Source: JAVVHH01 sp964657565 (GTDB taxonomy: Bacteria > Pseudomonadota > Alphaproteobacteria > Acetobacterales > Acetobacteraceae). From it: a DNA stretch of 64,000 nt. Shown one piece after another: positions 51,806 through 62,200 of the stretch. The DNA lies in assembly GCA_964657565.1 (NCBI GenBank), contig CAZZVQ010000009.1:1-64000 (forward strand), read 5' to 3'. Made by a program: the position numbers and the translations under genes. Numbering within the stretch: position 1 is the first letter of the stretch; the number at the start of each line of letters is the position of its first letter. A model generated the notes under the pieces. It worked only from the letters and a program-made list of their open reading frames with translations. It did no database searches and was not told the DNA's origin.

Positions 51806-53418
51806 AGGCGGCTCCGGGCCATCTCGCGCAGCTCGAACTTCTTGACCTTGCCGCTCGCGGTCTGGGGAAACGCGTCCACCACTTCGATATAGCGCGGCAC
51901 CTTGTGCCGGCTGAAGCTCGCCCGGGCGTAGTCGCGCAGCTCCGCCGCGGTGACCGCCCCCGCTTGCCGCAGCATCACGAAGGCGAACGCCTCCTCGCCG
52001 AACTCCGGATCCGGCACGCCGACGACCTGGGCCTGCTCGACCGCCGGGTGCAGCATCAGCAGGTTCTCGATCTCCGCCGGATACAGGTTCTCGCCGCCGC
52101 GGATGACCATGTCCTTGGTGCGGCCGACGATGCGCAGCGTGCCGTCCGCCTCGAGCGTGGCGAGGTCGCCGCTGTGCAGCCACCCCTCGGGGTCGATCGC
52201 GTCGGCGGTGCGGTCCGGCATGTCGAAATAGCCCGGCGTCACGCCATAGCCCTTGATGCACAGCTCGCCGGGCTCGCCCAGCGGCACCGGCTCGCCACTC
52301 TCGGGCGCGACGACCTTGATCGCGGTGAACGGCAGCGGCACGCCGGCGGAGGTGCTGTTCCGCTCGAAGCCGTCCTCGGGCCGGGTCTGGGTGATGAGCG
52401 GGCTGGCCTCGGTCATGCCCATGATGACCATCGGCTCCGCCCCGAACGCGTCGCGCAGCGCGGCCAGCATGCTCGGCGGGATCGTGGTGCCGCCGGTGAA
52501 CGCGGTCCGCCAGGTGGAGGCAGCACGGTACGCCCCGTCCTGCACGCCGGGCTCGGCCAGCAGCCGCAGATACATGGTCGGCACGGCGTTAACGACGGTG
52601 ATCCGCTCCTGCTCCAGCAGCGCCAGCGCCCGGGGCGCATCGAAGGCCGCCATCCCGACGTAAGCGCCGCCCTGCGCCAGCATGCCGAGCGCGTTGCAGA
52701 CGCAGCCCGCGGTGTGGAACAGCGGCATCACCGCCAGCAGCCGGCTGTTCTCGTCGAACCCGGCGCGCTCGCCCATCAGCTTGGCGTTGTTCAGCGTGCC
52801 GTGATGGGTCAGCATCACGCCCTTCGGCGCCCCGGTGGTGCCGCTGGTGTATTGGATCTGCGCCACGTCTTGCGGCCGCACCGCCGCCTGCCGCGCCGTC
52901 AACGGCGCATCGGCTCCGTGCAACAGAGCGTCGAACGCGGCGCCGCCGATCTCGATCACATGCCGCAGCGCCGGCAACCCGGCTGCCACCGCATCGCGCA
53001 CGCTCGCCAGGTAGTCGTTGCCCCGATACGCGGCCACTGTGAACAGCGCCACGACCCGGCCCTGCCGCAGCAGATACGCCAGCTCATGCGCCCGATAGGC
53101 CGTGTTGACCGTCACGAGCACGGCCCCGATCTTCGCCAGCGCATAATCCAGCAGCAGCCATTCCGGGATGTTCGGCGCCAGCACTGCGACCCGGTCGCCG
53201 GGGTCGATGCCCAGCCCGATCAACCCGCCGGCCAACCGATCCACCCGCTCGCGCAGCTCCGCATAGGTCCAGCGCACGCCCAGCTCAGGGAACACCACCG
53301 CCTCGCGCGCGGCGAACCGCTCGGCCTGGCGGTCCAACATGGCGCCGACGGTGCAGTCCAGCAGGGCGGCGCCAAACGAGTCGGCCGCCCAGACGGACAC
53401 GCCTCCCTCAATGGCCAC
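51802..53418 (-). CDS. AMP-forming acyl-CoA ligase
   Basis: The 538-residue enzyme has the adenylate signature YTSGTTGAPKG (about 191-201), GMTEASPL, GWLHSGDLATLEADG and the C-terminal catalytic Lys524 (ASGKVKK). It activates a carboxylic acid to its CoA ester. As first gene of the leftward operon, facing a MarR gene, it would catalyse the entry step. Aromatic-acid or hydroxycinnamate specificity is inferred from neighbours only. Confidence 0.88.
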   Translation of the reverse strand: MAIEGGVSVWAADSFGAALLDCTVGAMLDRQAERFAAREAVVFPELGVRWTYAELRERVDRLAGGLIGLGIDPGDRVAVLAPNIPEWLLLDYALAKIGAVLVTVNTAYRAHELAYLLRQGRVVALFTVAAYRGNDYLASVRDAVAAGLPALRHVIEIGGAAFDALLHGADAPLTARQAAVRPQDVAQIQYTSGTTGAPKGVMLTHHGTLNNAKLMGERAGFDENSRLLAVMPLFHTAGCVCNALGMLAQGGAYVGMAAFDAPRALALLEQERITVVNAVPTMYLRLLAEPGVQDGAYRAASTWRTAFTGGTTIPPSMLAALRDAFGAEPMVIMGMTEASPLITQTRPEDGFERNSTSAGVPLPFTAIKVVAPESGEPVPLGEPGELCIKGYGVTPGYFDMPDRTADAIDPEGWLHSGDLATLEADGTLRIVGRTKDMVIRGGENLYPAEIENLLMLHPAVEQAQVVGVPDPEFGEEAFAFVMLRQAGAVTAAELRDYARASFSRHKVPRYIEVVDAFPQTASGKVKKFELREMARSRL

Positions 53419-53499
53419 GGTCGTGCCCCGACATCATCCCGCTTCTCTCCCTGGTCGGCAGCCCGCTGACCGGGCATACCAGAATAGTTGCGCCGTGCG

Positions 53500-53518
53500 A
53501 TGTTCGGCGCTCGAACAT
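53500..53518. promoter_or_regulatory. MarR-type operator palindrome between divergent genes
   Basis: ATGTTCG (53500-53506) and CGAACAT (53512-53518) are perfect 7-base arms around GCGCT. The site lies in the 141-base gap between the ligase gene and the marR gene. On the minus strand TATTCT lies about 17 bases downstream, so the operator overlaps the likely -35 of the ligase operon. A MarR dimer bound here would repress both directions. Confidence 0.65.
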
Positions 53519-53559
53519 TCAGGCCGGTGGCAGCCGGCTGTCAAGCGTGAGGACTTCCA

Positions 53560-54003
53560 GTGGCGATTCGCCTCAGCCCCGGCCCGCTCGGCGACACCAT
53601 CGGGTATCGCCTGCGCGTGGCGCAGATCGCCCTCTACCGTCGCTTCGAGGCGAAGCTCGGCCAATATGGCGCCGCGCCGCGCTACCTCGGCCTGCTCGCG
53701 ATCATCGCCACCCAGCCGGGCCAGCCGCAGAGCCGGCTTGCCGAGGCGGTGTCGTTGAAGCGGTCGAGCCTGGTGGCCATCATCGACCGGCTGGCGGAGG
53801 AGGGCCTGGTCGAACGGCGGCGGTCGCCGGCCGACCGCCGGGTCAACTCGGTGTGGCTGACCGAGCAGGGCGAGCGGATCCAGCGCGAGTTGGTGGCGTA
53901 TGCGGAGCAGGAGGAGGCCAAACTCGCCGCCGGCCTGAGCCCGGACGAGCGCGCGGAGTTGATCCGGCTACTGGGCCGGGTGGTCGACAATCTCGGCGAG
54001 TGA
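53560..54003 (+). CDS. MarR-family transcriptional regulator
   Basis: The 147-residue regulator has the winged-helix core QSRLAEAVSLKRSSLVAIIDRL and wing RRSPADRRVNSVWLTEQG (about 57-105), flanked by dimerisation helices. Start is GTG 53560. Divergent from the ligase operon, it probably represses it until a CoA-thioester or aromatic acid binds, as MarR regulators CouR and FerR do in hydroxycinnamate pathways. Followed after 80 bases by the MFS gene on the same strand. Confidence 0.87.
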   Translation: MAIRLSPGPLGDTIGYRLRVAQIALYRRFEAKLGQYGAAPRYLGLLAIIATQPGQPQSRLAEAVSLKRSSLVAIIDRLAEEGLVERRRSPADRRVNSVWLTEQGERIQRELVAYAEQEEAKLAAGLSPDERAELIRLLGRVVDNLGE

Positions 54004-54083
54004 AGCACTCACGTGTGCCGAGAAAGCTTTGGCGGCGCGGGCCAGTGCTGGTATCGTCCAGAAAACCGGGGGGACAGATTGGG

Positions 54084-55373
54084 ATGGACGACAGCAGAGT
54101 CGCGCGCTCGGCGATGCGGCGGATCGGGTTCCGATTGGTCCCGTTCCTCATCCTGGCCTATTTCATCTCGTTCGTTGACCGCGTCAATGTTGGGTTCGCC
54201 GGCATCCAGATGCGGACCGACCTGGGGCTCACGGCGAGCGATTTCGGCTGGGGCGCCGGGATATTCTTCTTCGGCTACTTTCTGCTGGAGGTGCCGAGCA
54301 ACCTGGCGCTGGAGCGGTTCGGCGCGCGGATCTGGATCGCGCGGATCATGGTGACGTGGGGGCTGCTGTCGTGCGCGATGGCTTTCGTGCAGGGGACGAC
54401 CTCGTTCATCGTCATGCGGTTCCTGCTGGGGGCGGCGGAGGCCGGGTTCTTCCCGGGGGTCATTCTGTACCTCACCTACTGGTTCCCGACGCAATACCGG
54501 GCGCGGATCGTGGGGTTCTTCATGATCGCGATCCCGATCTCGTCGTTCATCGGCTCGCCGATCTCGGGGGCGTTGCTGAACGTGAGCGGGTGGGGGCTGA
54601 AGGGCTGGCAGTGGTTGTTCATGCTCGAAGGGGTGCCGGCGCTGCTGCTCGCGGTGGCGACGCCATTCGTGCTGCCGAACAAGCCGCGCGATGCCACCTG
54701 GCTACCGCCGGAGGAGCGGGCGTGGCTGGAGCGGACGCTCGCCGAGGAAGCCGCAAACATGAAACCGAAGACGCATCCACGCTTGAGCGAGGTGCTGGCG
54801 GACCCGCGCGTGCTGTTGTTCGCGTTCATCTATTTCGGGTCGAGCGCGAGTTCGTATGGATTGTCGATCTGGACGCCGCAGATCATCAAGGAATACGGGC
54901 TGACCAACGTGCAGACCGGGTTGCTGAACTCGGTGCCGTATGGCCTGGCGTGCGTGGCGATGGTGCTGTGGGGACAGCATAGCGATCGGACCGGCGAGCG
55001 ACGGTGGCATCTGTCGCTGTCGTTCCTGCTGCTGGCGGTCGGGCTCGCGGGCGGGACGGTGCTGACCGGGCTGATGCCGCTGATCGGCGCGCTGACGCTG
55101 GCGGCGTGCGGCGTCTATATGCTCAAGGGGCCGTTCTGGGCGATGGCGACCGAGCAGATGCCGGCAGCCACGGCCGCCGCCAGCATCGCGGCGATCAACG
55201 CGGTGGGCAATCTGGGCGGGTTCGCCGGGCCGTTCGCGATCGGGTGGATCAAGGACTCGACGGGGAGCTTCACGCTCAGCCTGTTGCCGATGATCGTGTT
55301 CGGGCTGGTGTCGGCCGGGTTGGCGCTGATGGCCAAGCGCCATGTGGCGCGCGAGCCGGTGCCGGCGGAGTAG
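54084..55373 (+). CDS. MFS transporter, anion:cation symporter type
   Basis: The 429-residue protein has 12 TM segments with the ACS-family opening (FLILAYFISFVDRVNVGFA) and the loop GLTASDFGWGAGIFFFGYF, which in relatives imports aromatic or hydroxyaromatic acids. The long upstream open frame would fuse it to the MarR gene; ATG 54084 gives the family start. Pairing with marR and the ligase operon suggests uptake of the pathway substrate. Confidence 0.88.
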   Translation: MDDSRVARSAMRRIGFRLVPFLILAYFISFVDRVNVGFAGIQMRTDLGLTASDFGWGAGIFFFGYFLLEVPSNLALERFGARIWIARIMVTWGLLSCAMAFVQGTTSFIVMRFLLGAAEAGFFPGVILYLTYWFPTQYRARIVGFFMIAIPISSFIGSPISGALLNVSGWGLKGWQWLFMLEGVPALLLAVATPFVLPNKPRDATWLPPEERAWLERTLAEEAANMKPKTHPRLSEVLADPRVLLFAFIYFGSSASSYGLSIWTPQIIKEYGLTNVQTGLLNSVPYGLACVAMVLWGQHSDRTGERRWHLSLSFLLLAVGLAGGTVLTGLMPLIGALTLAACGVYMLKGPFWAMATEQMPAATAAASIAAINAVGNLGGFAGPFAIGWIKDSTGSFTLSLLPMIVFGLVSAGLALMAKRHVAREPVPAE

Positions 55374-55868
55374 CTACCAGAAATCGCTGCCGGGGATGCC
55401 TTTGAACGGCCCGGCGACGGCAGAGGTGATCCAGCCGCCGTAGAAGCCGCCGGGCTGCGGGATCACCTGCTCGCCATCGACGAGCACGGTGTCGAACGGG
55501 GCGGCGTAGAAGGCCAGATGATTCTCGATGGCGGCGAATTCGGGCGTCGGGTGCGGGTACGACCAGGCGACGTCGCGGAACGTCTCTCCGGGCAGGACGA
55601 CGTCGAAATAGGCTGCCTGACCCTTCCACTCGCACATCGAGCGGCGCGCGTTCGGGCGCAGGTAGCCGAGGGCGAGGTCGGCCGGTGGGATGTAGTAGCT
55701 CGGCGGATGGCTCGTCTCGAGCGTGCGGATGCAGTTCCGGCTATCGGCGATGGTGATCCCGCGATGAATGATCTGGATATGGGCCGCGGTTGGCGCGGCT
55801 ATGGCGGGGCGGGGATAGGCCCAGACGCTCTCTTGCGTAGGGCTGGGCTGGTCAGGCGCTGGATGCAT
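55374..55868 (-). CDS. DUF427 domain protein
   Basis: The 164-residue protein has an N-terminal VWAYPRPAI segment and the DUF427 core (PPSYYIPPADL, MCEWKGQAAYFDV, VAWSYPHPTPEF). Function is unknown. It starts at ATG 55868, 6 bases after the MATE stop, so it is probably co-transcribed with it. It is convergent with the MFS gene with no gap. Confidence 0.82.
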   Translation of the reverse strand: MHPAPDQPSPTQESVWAYPRPAIAAPTAAHIQIIHRGITIADSRNCIRTLETSHPPSYYIPPADLALGYLRPNARRSMCEWKGQAAYFDVVLPGETFRDVAWSYPHPTPEFAAIENHLAFYAAPFDTVLVDGEQVIPQPGGFYGGWITSAVAGPFKGIPGSDFW

Positions 55869-55874
55869 CGTCGA

Positions 55875-57215
55875 TCAGATAGGGTGTGAAGTGCGCTTCA
55901 GGAAGCGCTTGGTCAGCAGAATGGCGGCCGCGATGAGCCCGGCCGCGAGCCCGCACCAGGCTCCGGCCGGTCCGAGGCCGGTGTGGAGCGTGAGGACCCA
56001 GGCGGCCGGGAAGCCGATCGCCCAATAGCTGATGGCGGCCAGCGCGAAGGGGGTGCGGGCGTCGCCCAGGCCGCGCAGCGCGCCCGCGGCGACGCACTGG
56101 GTGCCGTCGGCGATCTGAAACAGGGCGGCCACGCGGAGCAGGGCGGTGGCGATCGCGGCGGCTGGGATGGCCGGGTCCAGAAAGAGGCTGACGACCTCGG
56201 CGGGTGCGACGAGGTTGATGGCGGCGAAGGCGATCTCGGCGGTGGCGCCGAGCGCGATCGCGACGCTGCCGGCACGGCGTGCAGCGAGGCGGTCGCCTGC
56301 GCCGACCGCGTGGCCGACGCGGACGTTGGCGGCTTGCGAGATGCCGAGCGGGATCATGAACGCGACCGAGATAGTGACGAGGGCGACTTGCTGCGCCGCC
56401 AGCGCGTCCGGGCCGAGCAGGCCGATCAGCAGGGCCACGGCGAGGAAGAGGGTGTGTTCGACGGCGAAGGTGGCACTGATCGGGATACCGAGGCGGAGCA
56501 GGGCGGCCAGGTCGGAGAGGCGGGGCGCGGTGCGGGTGACGAAGGCGCGGCGGGCGCCGGTATGGCTGAAGGCGGTCAGGGCGGCAGCGATGACGGTCGT
56601 GACGATGGCGGTGGCGACGGCCGGGCCGAGGAAGCCGAGCGCGGGAAGGCCGAATTCGCCGTGGATGAGGGCGTAGCAGAGCACCGCGTTGAGGAGGGTG
56701 CCAGCAGCGGTGACGGGGAAGATGATCCAGCCGGCATCGATGGCGGGGAGAAAGGCGCGTTGGAGGCCGAGGCCGATCATCGCGCCGGGGATGGACGCTT
56801 GCAGCAAGGCGAGAAACTGGCCGGCGGCATGGGCGAGGGTGGGGGGTTCGCCGATGGCGAGGAGGAAGGTCTCGCCACCCTCGAAGAGCAGGAAGGCGGG
56901 GAGCATGAGCAGGACGGCGAGGAGCATGCCGGTCCAGTACAAGCCGGGGATCGCGGCTTGACGGCCGGCGCCGCGGGCTTGGGCGACGAGGGCGCTGAGG
57001 GCGGCAAGGGCTCCCTGCAGGATGACGAGGGTGCCGATCTCGAGCGACGTGGCGAGGCCGCCGGCGGCGAGGGCATCCGGGCCGAGCGCGCCGAGGAAGG
57101 CGGTGTCGGTGACGCCCATCGCCATTTGGGCGAGCTGGGCGGCGGCCAAGGGGAGGCCGAGGCGGAGGGTTTCGGCGATGTCGTGGATGCGGTGGTGCTG
57201 CGTCGAGACGCTCAA
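55875..57215 (-). CDS. MATE-family multidrug/Na+ antiporter
   Basis: The 446-residue protein has 12 TM segments in two homologous halves, with the MATE blocks LAAAQLAQMAMGVTDTAFLG near the start and GLGDARTPFALAAISYW in the second half. It exports cationic drugs or metabolites. Start is TTG 57215; no better start is visible and no strong ribosome site is present. Followed by DUF427. The neighbouring chemoreceptor faces the other way. Confidence 0.88.
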   Translation of the reverse strand: MSVSTQHHRIHDIAETLRLGLPLAAAQLAQMAMGVTDTAFLGALGPDALAAGGLATSLEIGTLVILQGALAALSALVAQARGAGRQAAIPGLYWTGMLLAVLLMLPAFLLFEGGETFLLAIGEPPTLAHAAGQFLALLQASIPGAMIGLGLQRAFLPAIDAGWIIFPVTAAGTLLNAVLCYALIHGEFGLPALGFLGPAVATAIVTTVIAAALTAFSHTGARRAFVTRTAPRLSDLAALLRLGIPISATFAVEHTLFLAVALLIGLLGPDALAAQQVALVTISVAFMIPLGISQAANVRVGHAVGAGDRLAARRAGSVAIALGATAEIAFAAINLVAPAEVVSLFLDPAIPAAAIATALLRVAALFQIADGTQCVAAGALRGLGDARTPFALAAISYWAIGFPAAWVLTLHTGLGPAGAWCGLAAGLIAAAILLTKRFLKRTSHPI

Positions 57216-57398
57216 TGTGTCAAAGCCTTCTGCCGGAGGGCAATCCTCGTGGTGCTGAGATGAACCTGCGCTCCAGGATCGGCGCCCGCAGCGGCCGGCC
57301 AGCCCGAGCGGCTTGCCCCCCTAATTGGTTGGCTGACGACTTCTCCGGTGTTTACCGCATCTTAATCCCTCCGGGTGCATCTACTTGATCCCAGGAGA

Positions 57399-57413
57399 GG
57401 GTGACGATCACCC
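57399..57413. repeat. palindrome upstream of the chemoreceptor gene
   Basis: GGGTGA (57399-57404) and TCACCC (57408-57413) are perfect arms separated by CGA, ending 15 bases before the chemoreceptor ATG. It could be an operator or a translational hairpin. No T-run follows. Confidence 0.35.
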
Positions 57414-57428
57414 GCTCGCCGGAGCCCG

Positions 57429-59276
57429 ATGCGTTTGTCACTGCGAAAGTTTGTCGCCTCATTGTCTAAGCCCATCTCGCGCTGCGGCATCTCGGCACGA
57501 ATAGCTCTGCTGGGGTTTATGATCGTTGCCGCCACGGTCACGACGACGACCTGGATCGTGCTGCAGGGGTTCGAACAGGCGTTGATGGAACGGGCGCAGC
57601 TGCAACTCGAACTCAACTTGAACCTTGCGCGTGCGATGTTGCACAGCCACGGGGGCGACGGTCCGGTCCGGCTTGTGGACAACCACTTGGTCGCCGCGAA
57701 TGGCCTGATATTGGACGACAGCGTGAAAGTGGTCGACGCGGTACGCGACATCGCCGGGGGAACCGCGACCATCTTCCGTGGCGACCTGCGGGTCAGTACC
57801 AACGTCTCCAGACCCGACGGCTCGCGCGCTGTCGGCACCAAGCTCGCGGCGGGTCCGGCCTATGACACCGTCCTGAAGGATGGTCGCACGTACCGCGGCG
57901 AAGCTGACATCCTGGGTGCTCGATATTTCACGGTCTATGATCCAATCCGTGATGCTACCGGTTCGGTCATCGGCATCCTCTACGTGGGCGTGAAGGAATC
58001 CGACTTCTTCGGATCCGTCGCCACCGTCGAGCGTATGGCCGAGTTGGCCGGCGGCGGGCTGGCCATCCTTGGCGGTGCGTTGCTGTTGCTGGTCGTTTGG
58101 CGGACCATGCGTCCGTTGAAGGGGCTGCAGCAAGCCATCCTCGCGCTGGGCCGCGGTCGTCTGGATGTCGAGATTCCCGCGCTCGACAAGGCCGGTGAGA
58201 TCGGCACGATGGCGCGTGCGATCAAAGCGCTGAAGGATGCAGCGTGCGACAGACATCGGCTAGAGGCTCAAGAGGCGCTGCTTCGCGCTGATCACGAAAC
58301 CGCAACGTCAGCCGACGCCGCTGTCAAGCTCGCCGTCATCCAGTCTCTTACGGATGGTCTGGCACGCTTGTGCGCTGGAAATCTGCGCCATCTTCTTGAC
58401 AGTCCGTTCCATCCGGACTTCGAGGGGCTCCGCACCGATTACAACCGCGCCGTCGAGCAACTTTGCCAGACCCTAGTCGCAATCCGGGGGAACGCGCAGA
58501 TGATCCGCTCGAGCACGTCGAACATCGCTCGTGCGGCGAGCAACCTGTCGCAACGGACCGATCAACAAGCCACCAGCATCGCCGAAACAGTATCGACACT
58601 CGGCGCGATCACGACCACCACCAAGAATACGGCGACCGCAGCCGGCGACGCCCGCGAGATCGTGGGCCGTGCCAAAGCCGAGGCCGAGCAATCCGCCACG
58701 ATCGTTCAGGAAACCGTCGCTGCCATGGGTCAGATCGAGCACTCCTCGCGGCAGGTGGGCCAGATCATCTCTGTCATCGACGAAATCGCATTCCAGACCA
58801 ACTTGCTCGCTCTCAACGCAGGGGTCGAGGCGGCCCGGGCCGGCGAGGCCGGGCGCGGCTTCGCTGTGGTCGCGAGCGAGGTTCGTGCGTTGGCCCAACG
58901 CTCGGCGCAGGCCGCCAGAGAAATTAAGGCGCTGATTGGCACCTCGAACGTACAGGTCAGTGCCGGCGTCAAGCTTGTTGCGGCGACTGGTCAAGCGCTG
59001 GAGCGAATTGCCGCGCATGTCAGCGAGATCAACTCGGTGATGTCGAACATCGCTCGATCGGCCCAGGGTCAAGCGACCGGCTTGCAGGAACTGAGTACCG
59101 TGATCGCCGCTATAGACGGCTTCACTCGACAGAACGCCGCCATGGCCGAGGAGAGCACGCAGGCATCCCACGCGCTGTCCTGTGAAACCGATGCGCTGGC
59201 GGATTTGATCAACCGGTTTCAGCTCGACCCCAAGGCGGGAAGGTACGATCGCGCCCAACTCGCCGCCGCGGAATAA
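57429..59276 (+). CDS. methyl-accepting chemotaxis protein with single-cache sensor
   Basis: The 615-residue protein has TM segments at about 23-45 and 195-215 enclosing a single-cache periplasmic sensor (VGTKLAAGPAYDTVLKDGRTYRGEADILG). A HAMP domain follows at about 215-265, then a long coiled-coil signalling domain with IDEIAFQTNLLALNAGVEAARAGEAGRGFAVVASEVRALA at the hairpin (written here as its two halves either side of GEAG). It probably senses a small carboxylate. Methylation sites are not obvious. Converges on mfd with a 13-base gap. Confidence 0.88.
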   Translation: MRLSLRKFVASLSKPISRCGISARIALLGFMIVAATVTTTTWIVLQGFEQALMERAQLQLELNLNLARAMLHSHGGDGPVRLVDNHLVAANGLILDDSVKVVDAVRDIAGGTATIFRGDLRVSTNVSRPDGSRAVGTKLAAGPAYDTVLKDGRTYRGEADILGARYFTVYDPIRDATGSVIGILYVGVKESDFFGSVATVERMAELAGGGLAILGGALLLLVVWRTMRPLKGLQQAILALGRGRLDVEIPALDKAGEIGTMARAIKALKDAACDRHRLEAQEALLRADHETATSADAAVKLAVIQSLTDGLARLCAGNLRHLLDSPFHPDFEGLRTDYNRAVEQLCQTLVAIRGNAQMIRSSTSNIARAASNLSQRTDQQATSIAETVSTLGAITTTTKNTATAAGDAREIVGRAKAEAEQSATIVQETVAAMGQIEHSSRQVGQIISVIDEIAFQTNLLALNAGVEAARAGEAGRGFAVVASEVRALAQRSAQAAREIKALIGTSNVQVSAGVKLVAATGQALERIAAHVSEINSVMSNIARSAQGQATGLQELSTVIAAIDGFTRQNAAMAEESTQASHALSCETDALADLINRFQLDPKAGRYDRAQLAAAE

Positions 59277-59289
59277 ACGATCCGCACTA

Positions 59290-62200
59290 TCAGGCGGCCT
59301 TGGCCTCGTTGGCGAGGCGGTTGAGGTTGGAGAGGACGTCGCGGCCGAGCTTCATGCGGTCGGCGACGCCCATGTCGCGGACGAGTGCGAGTTTGTGGTC
59401 GGGGCGGAGCTTTATTTGATGCTTGGAGCGGCCCAGCCAGGCGATCAGGCCGGCCGGGTTGCGGAAGGCGTTGCCGCGGAATTGCAGCACCATGCCCTTG
59501 GGACCCGCCTCGAGCTTCTCGACGCCGGCCTCGCGGCACATGCGCTTGAGCGCGACGACCTGGAGCAGGTTCTCGACCTCGGGCGGCATCTTGCCGAAGC
59601 GGTCGACCAGCTCGGCCGCCATGGCTTCACTCTCGGCGTCCGAGGCCAGGGTGCCGATGCGGCGGTACAGGCCGAGCCGCACCGGCAGGTCGGCGACGTA
59701 GGTGTCGGGGATGAGGACGGGCAGGCCGAGCTGGATGTTGGGCGTCCAATCGCGGTCGTCGGCCTTCTTGCGCCCCTTCTCGGCGCGCATCTCCACCACG
59801 GCATCCTCCAGCATCTGCTGGTACAGTTCGATCCCGACCTCGCGGATGTGCCCGCTCTGCTCGTCGCCGAGCAGGTTGCCGGCGCCGCGGATGTCGAGGT
59901 CGTGCGAGGCCAGGGTGAACCCGGCGCCGAGCTGGTCGAGCGTCTGCATCACGTCGAGCCGCTTTTCGGCCGCCGCCGACAGCCGGTGGTTGGTCGGCCA
60001 GGTCAGGTAGGCGTACCCCCGCTGCTTGCCACGGCCGACCCGGCCCCGAAGCTGATACAGCTGGCCCAAGCCGAACATGTCGGCGCGGTAGATCACGAGC
60101 GTGTTGACCGACGGGATGTCGAGGCCGCTCTCGACGATATTGGTCGAGAGCAGGATGTCATACTTGCCGTCGCTGAACTCGGTCATCACGCGCTCGAGCT
60201 CGGTCGGCGCGAGGCGGCCATGGGCTTGCACCATGCGCGCCTCCGGCACGATCCCGCGCAAGCGTTCGGCCATGCGGTCCATGTCCTCGATGCGCGGGAC
60301 CACGCAGAACACCTGGCCACCGCGGAAGCGCTCGCGCTGGATGGCTTCGCGGATGATGACGCTGTCGAACGGCGAGATGAAGGTGCGCACGGCGAGCCGG
60401 TCGACCGGCGGGGTGGCGATCAGGCTCATCTCGCGCACGCCGGTCAGCGCGAGCTGCAGTGTGCGCGGAATCGGGGTGGCGGTCAGGGTCAGGACGTGGA
60501 CGTCGGCCTTGAGCTGCTTGAGCTTTTCTTTGTGCGAGACGCCGAAATGCTGCTCTTCGTCGACGATCAGCAGTTCGAGCCCGGCGAACTCGATGCCCTT
60601 GGCCAGGATCGCGTGGGTGCCGACGACGATGTTGACGCTGCCATCGGCCAGGCCGCGCTTGGTCTCGGCGGCCTCCTTGGCGGTGACCATGCGGGAGAGC
60701 TGGGCGATCTTGATCGGCAACCCGGCGAACCGCGCCGCGAAGGTTCGCGTGTGCTGCCGCGCCAGCAGCGTGGTCGGCACCACCACGGCGACCTGGGCCC
60801 CGGACATGGCAGCGACGAAGGCGGCCCGCAGCGCGACCTCGGTCTTGCCGAAGCCGACGTCGCCGCAGACGAGGCGGTCCATCGGGCGGCCGGAGGCGAG
60901 ATCTTCCAGCACGTCGGAGATGGCGCGCATCTGGTCCTCGGTCTCGGCGAACGGGAACCGCGCAACGAACTCCTGCCACTCGCCATCCGGCGGCGCCAGC
61001 AGCGGCGCCTCGCGGACCCGGCGCGCGGCGGCGACGCGGATGAGCTCGCCGGCCATGTCGCGGATGCGCTGCTTCATCCGCGCCTTGCGGGTCTGCCAGC
61101 CGGCGCCGCCGAGCTTGTCCAGCGCAACCCCGTTGCCCTCGCCGAAGCGCGACAGCAGCTCGATATTCTCTACCGGCAGGTACAGCTTCTCGTTGCCGTC
61201 GTAGATCAGCCGCAGGCAGTCGTGCGGCGCCGGGCCGACGCGCAGGGTCTCGAGGCCGTCGTAGCGGCCAATGCCATATTCCTGGTGCACGACGAGGTCG
61301 CCCTCGGCGATCTCGGTGGCCTCGGCGATGAACTGGTCGGCGCGCTTGCGGCGGCGGGGCGGGCGGCTGATCCGCTCGCCGAGCAGGTCCTGCTCGCCGA
61401 TGATCGCGATATCGCCCGCGACGAAGCCGCGTTCGAGGCCGAGCGTGATGATGGCGGGGGTCTTGGGCGGCTGGCGGAGCGCGTCGGCCCAGGTATCGAC
61501 CGGCTCGACCGGGACGTAGTTCTCGCGCAGCAGATGGGTGATGCGTTCGCGCGAGCCGCGGGTCCAGGCGGCGATCACGGTACGGCGCTTCTGGGACGCC
61601 GAGCCCGTCACCTGCGCCTTCAGCTGGCTGAACATGGTCTCCCCGACCCCGGTGCCCGCCTTGGTGAACACGGGGCCGGGCCGGCCGCCAGCGTCGATCC
61701 CGGGGGCGCCCTCGGGTTGCGCGTAGGGGCTGAAGATGGTGCTGGGGCCCATTGCCAGGATGAAGTCCCAGTCGTCGCGGTCGAGGTAGAGGCGTTCCTT
61801 GGCCAGCGGACGGTAGGGCACTTCGCCGTCGCGGGCCGGGGTGCGGCGGGCCTCCTCGTGGTCGGCGATCATGTCGAGGCGGGCGTCGAGGACTTCGCCG
61901 GATTGATGGTCCAGGCTGACGAAGGCGTCCTCGGTGTAGTCGAGCAGGGTCTCCATGCGCTCGTGGAACAGCGGCGCCCAGTGCTCGATGCCGGGGTAGC
62001 GGCGGCCTTCGGAGACGGATTGGTAGAGCGGATCGTTGGCGGCGCCGGGTCCGAACAACTCGCGCCAGGCTTCGCGGAAGCGGGTGATGCTCGCCTTGTC
62101 GTGCGGCACCTCGGAGACGGGGCGGAGGATCAGCTCGGTGAGCTTGGTGGTGCTGCGCTGCGAGGTCGGGTCGAAGCGGCGGAGGCTTTCGATGGTGTCG

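Noticed and set aside
53547..55373. Apparent fusion of a MarR-region frame to the MFS transporter
   Set aside because: The N-terminal 179 residues are an out-of-frame reading of the marR gene; the transporter has its own ATG at 54084.
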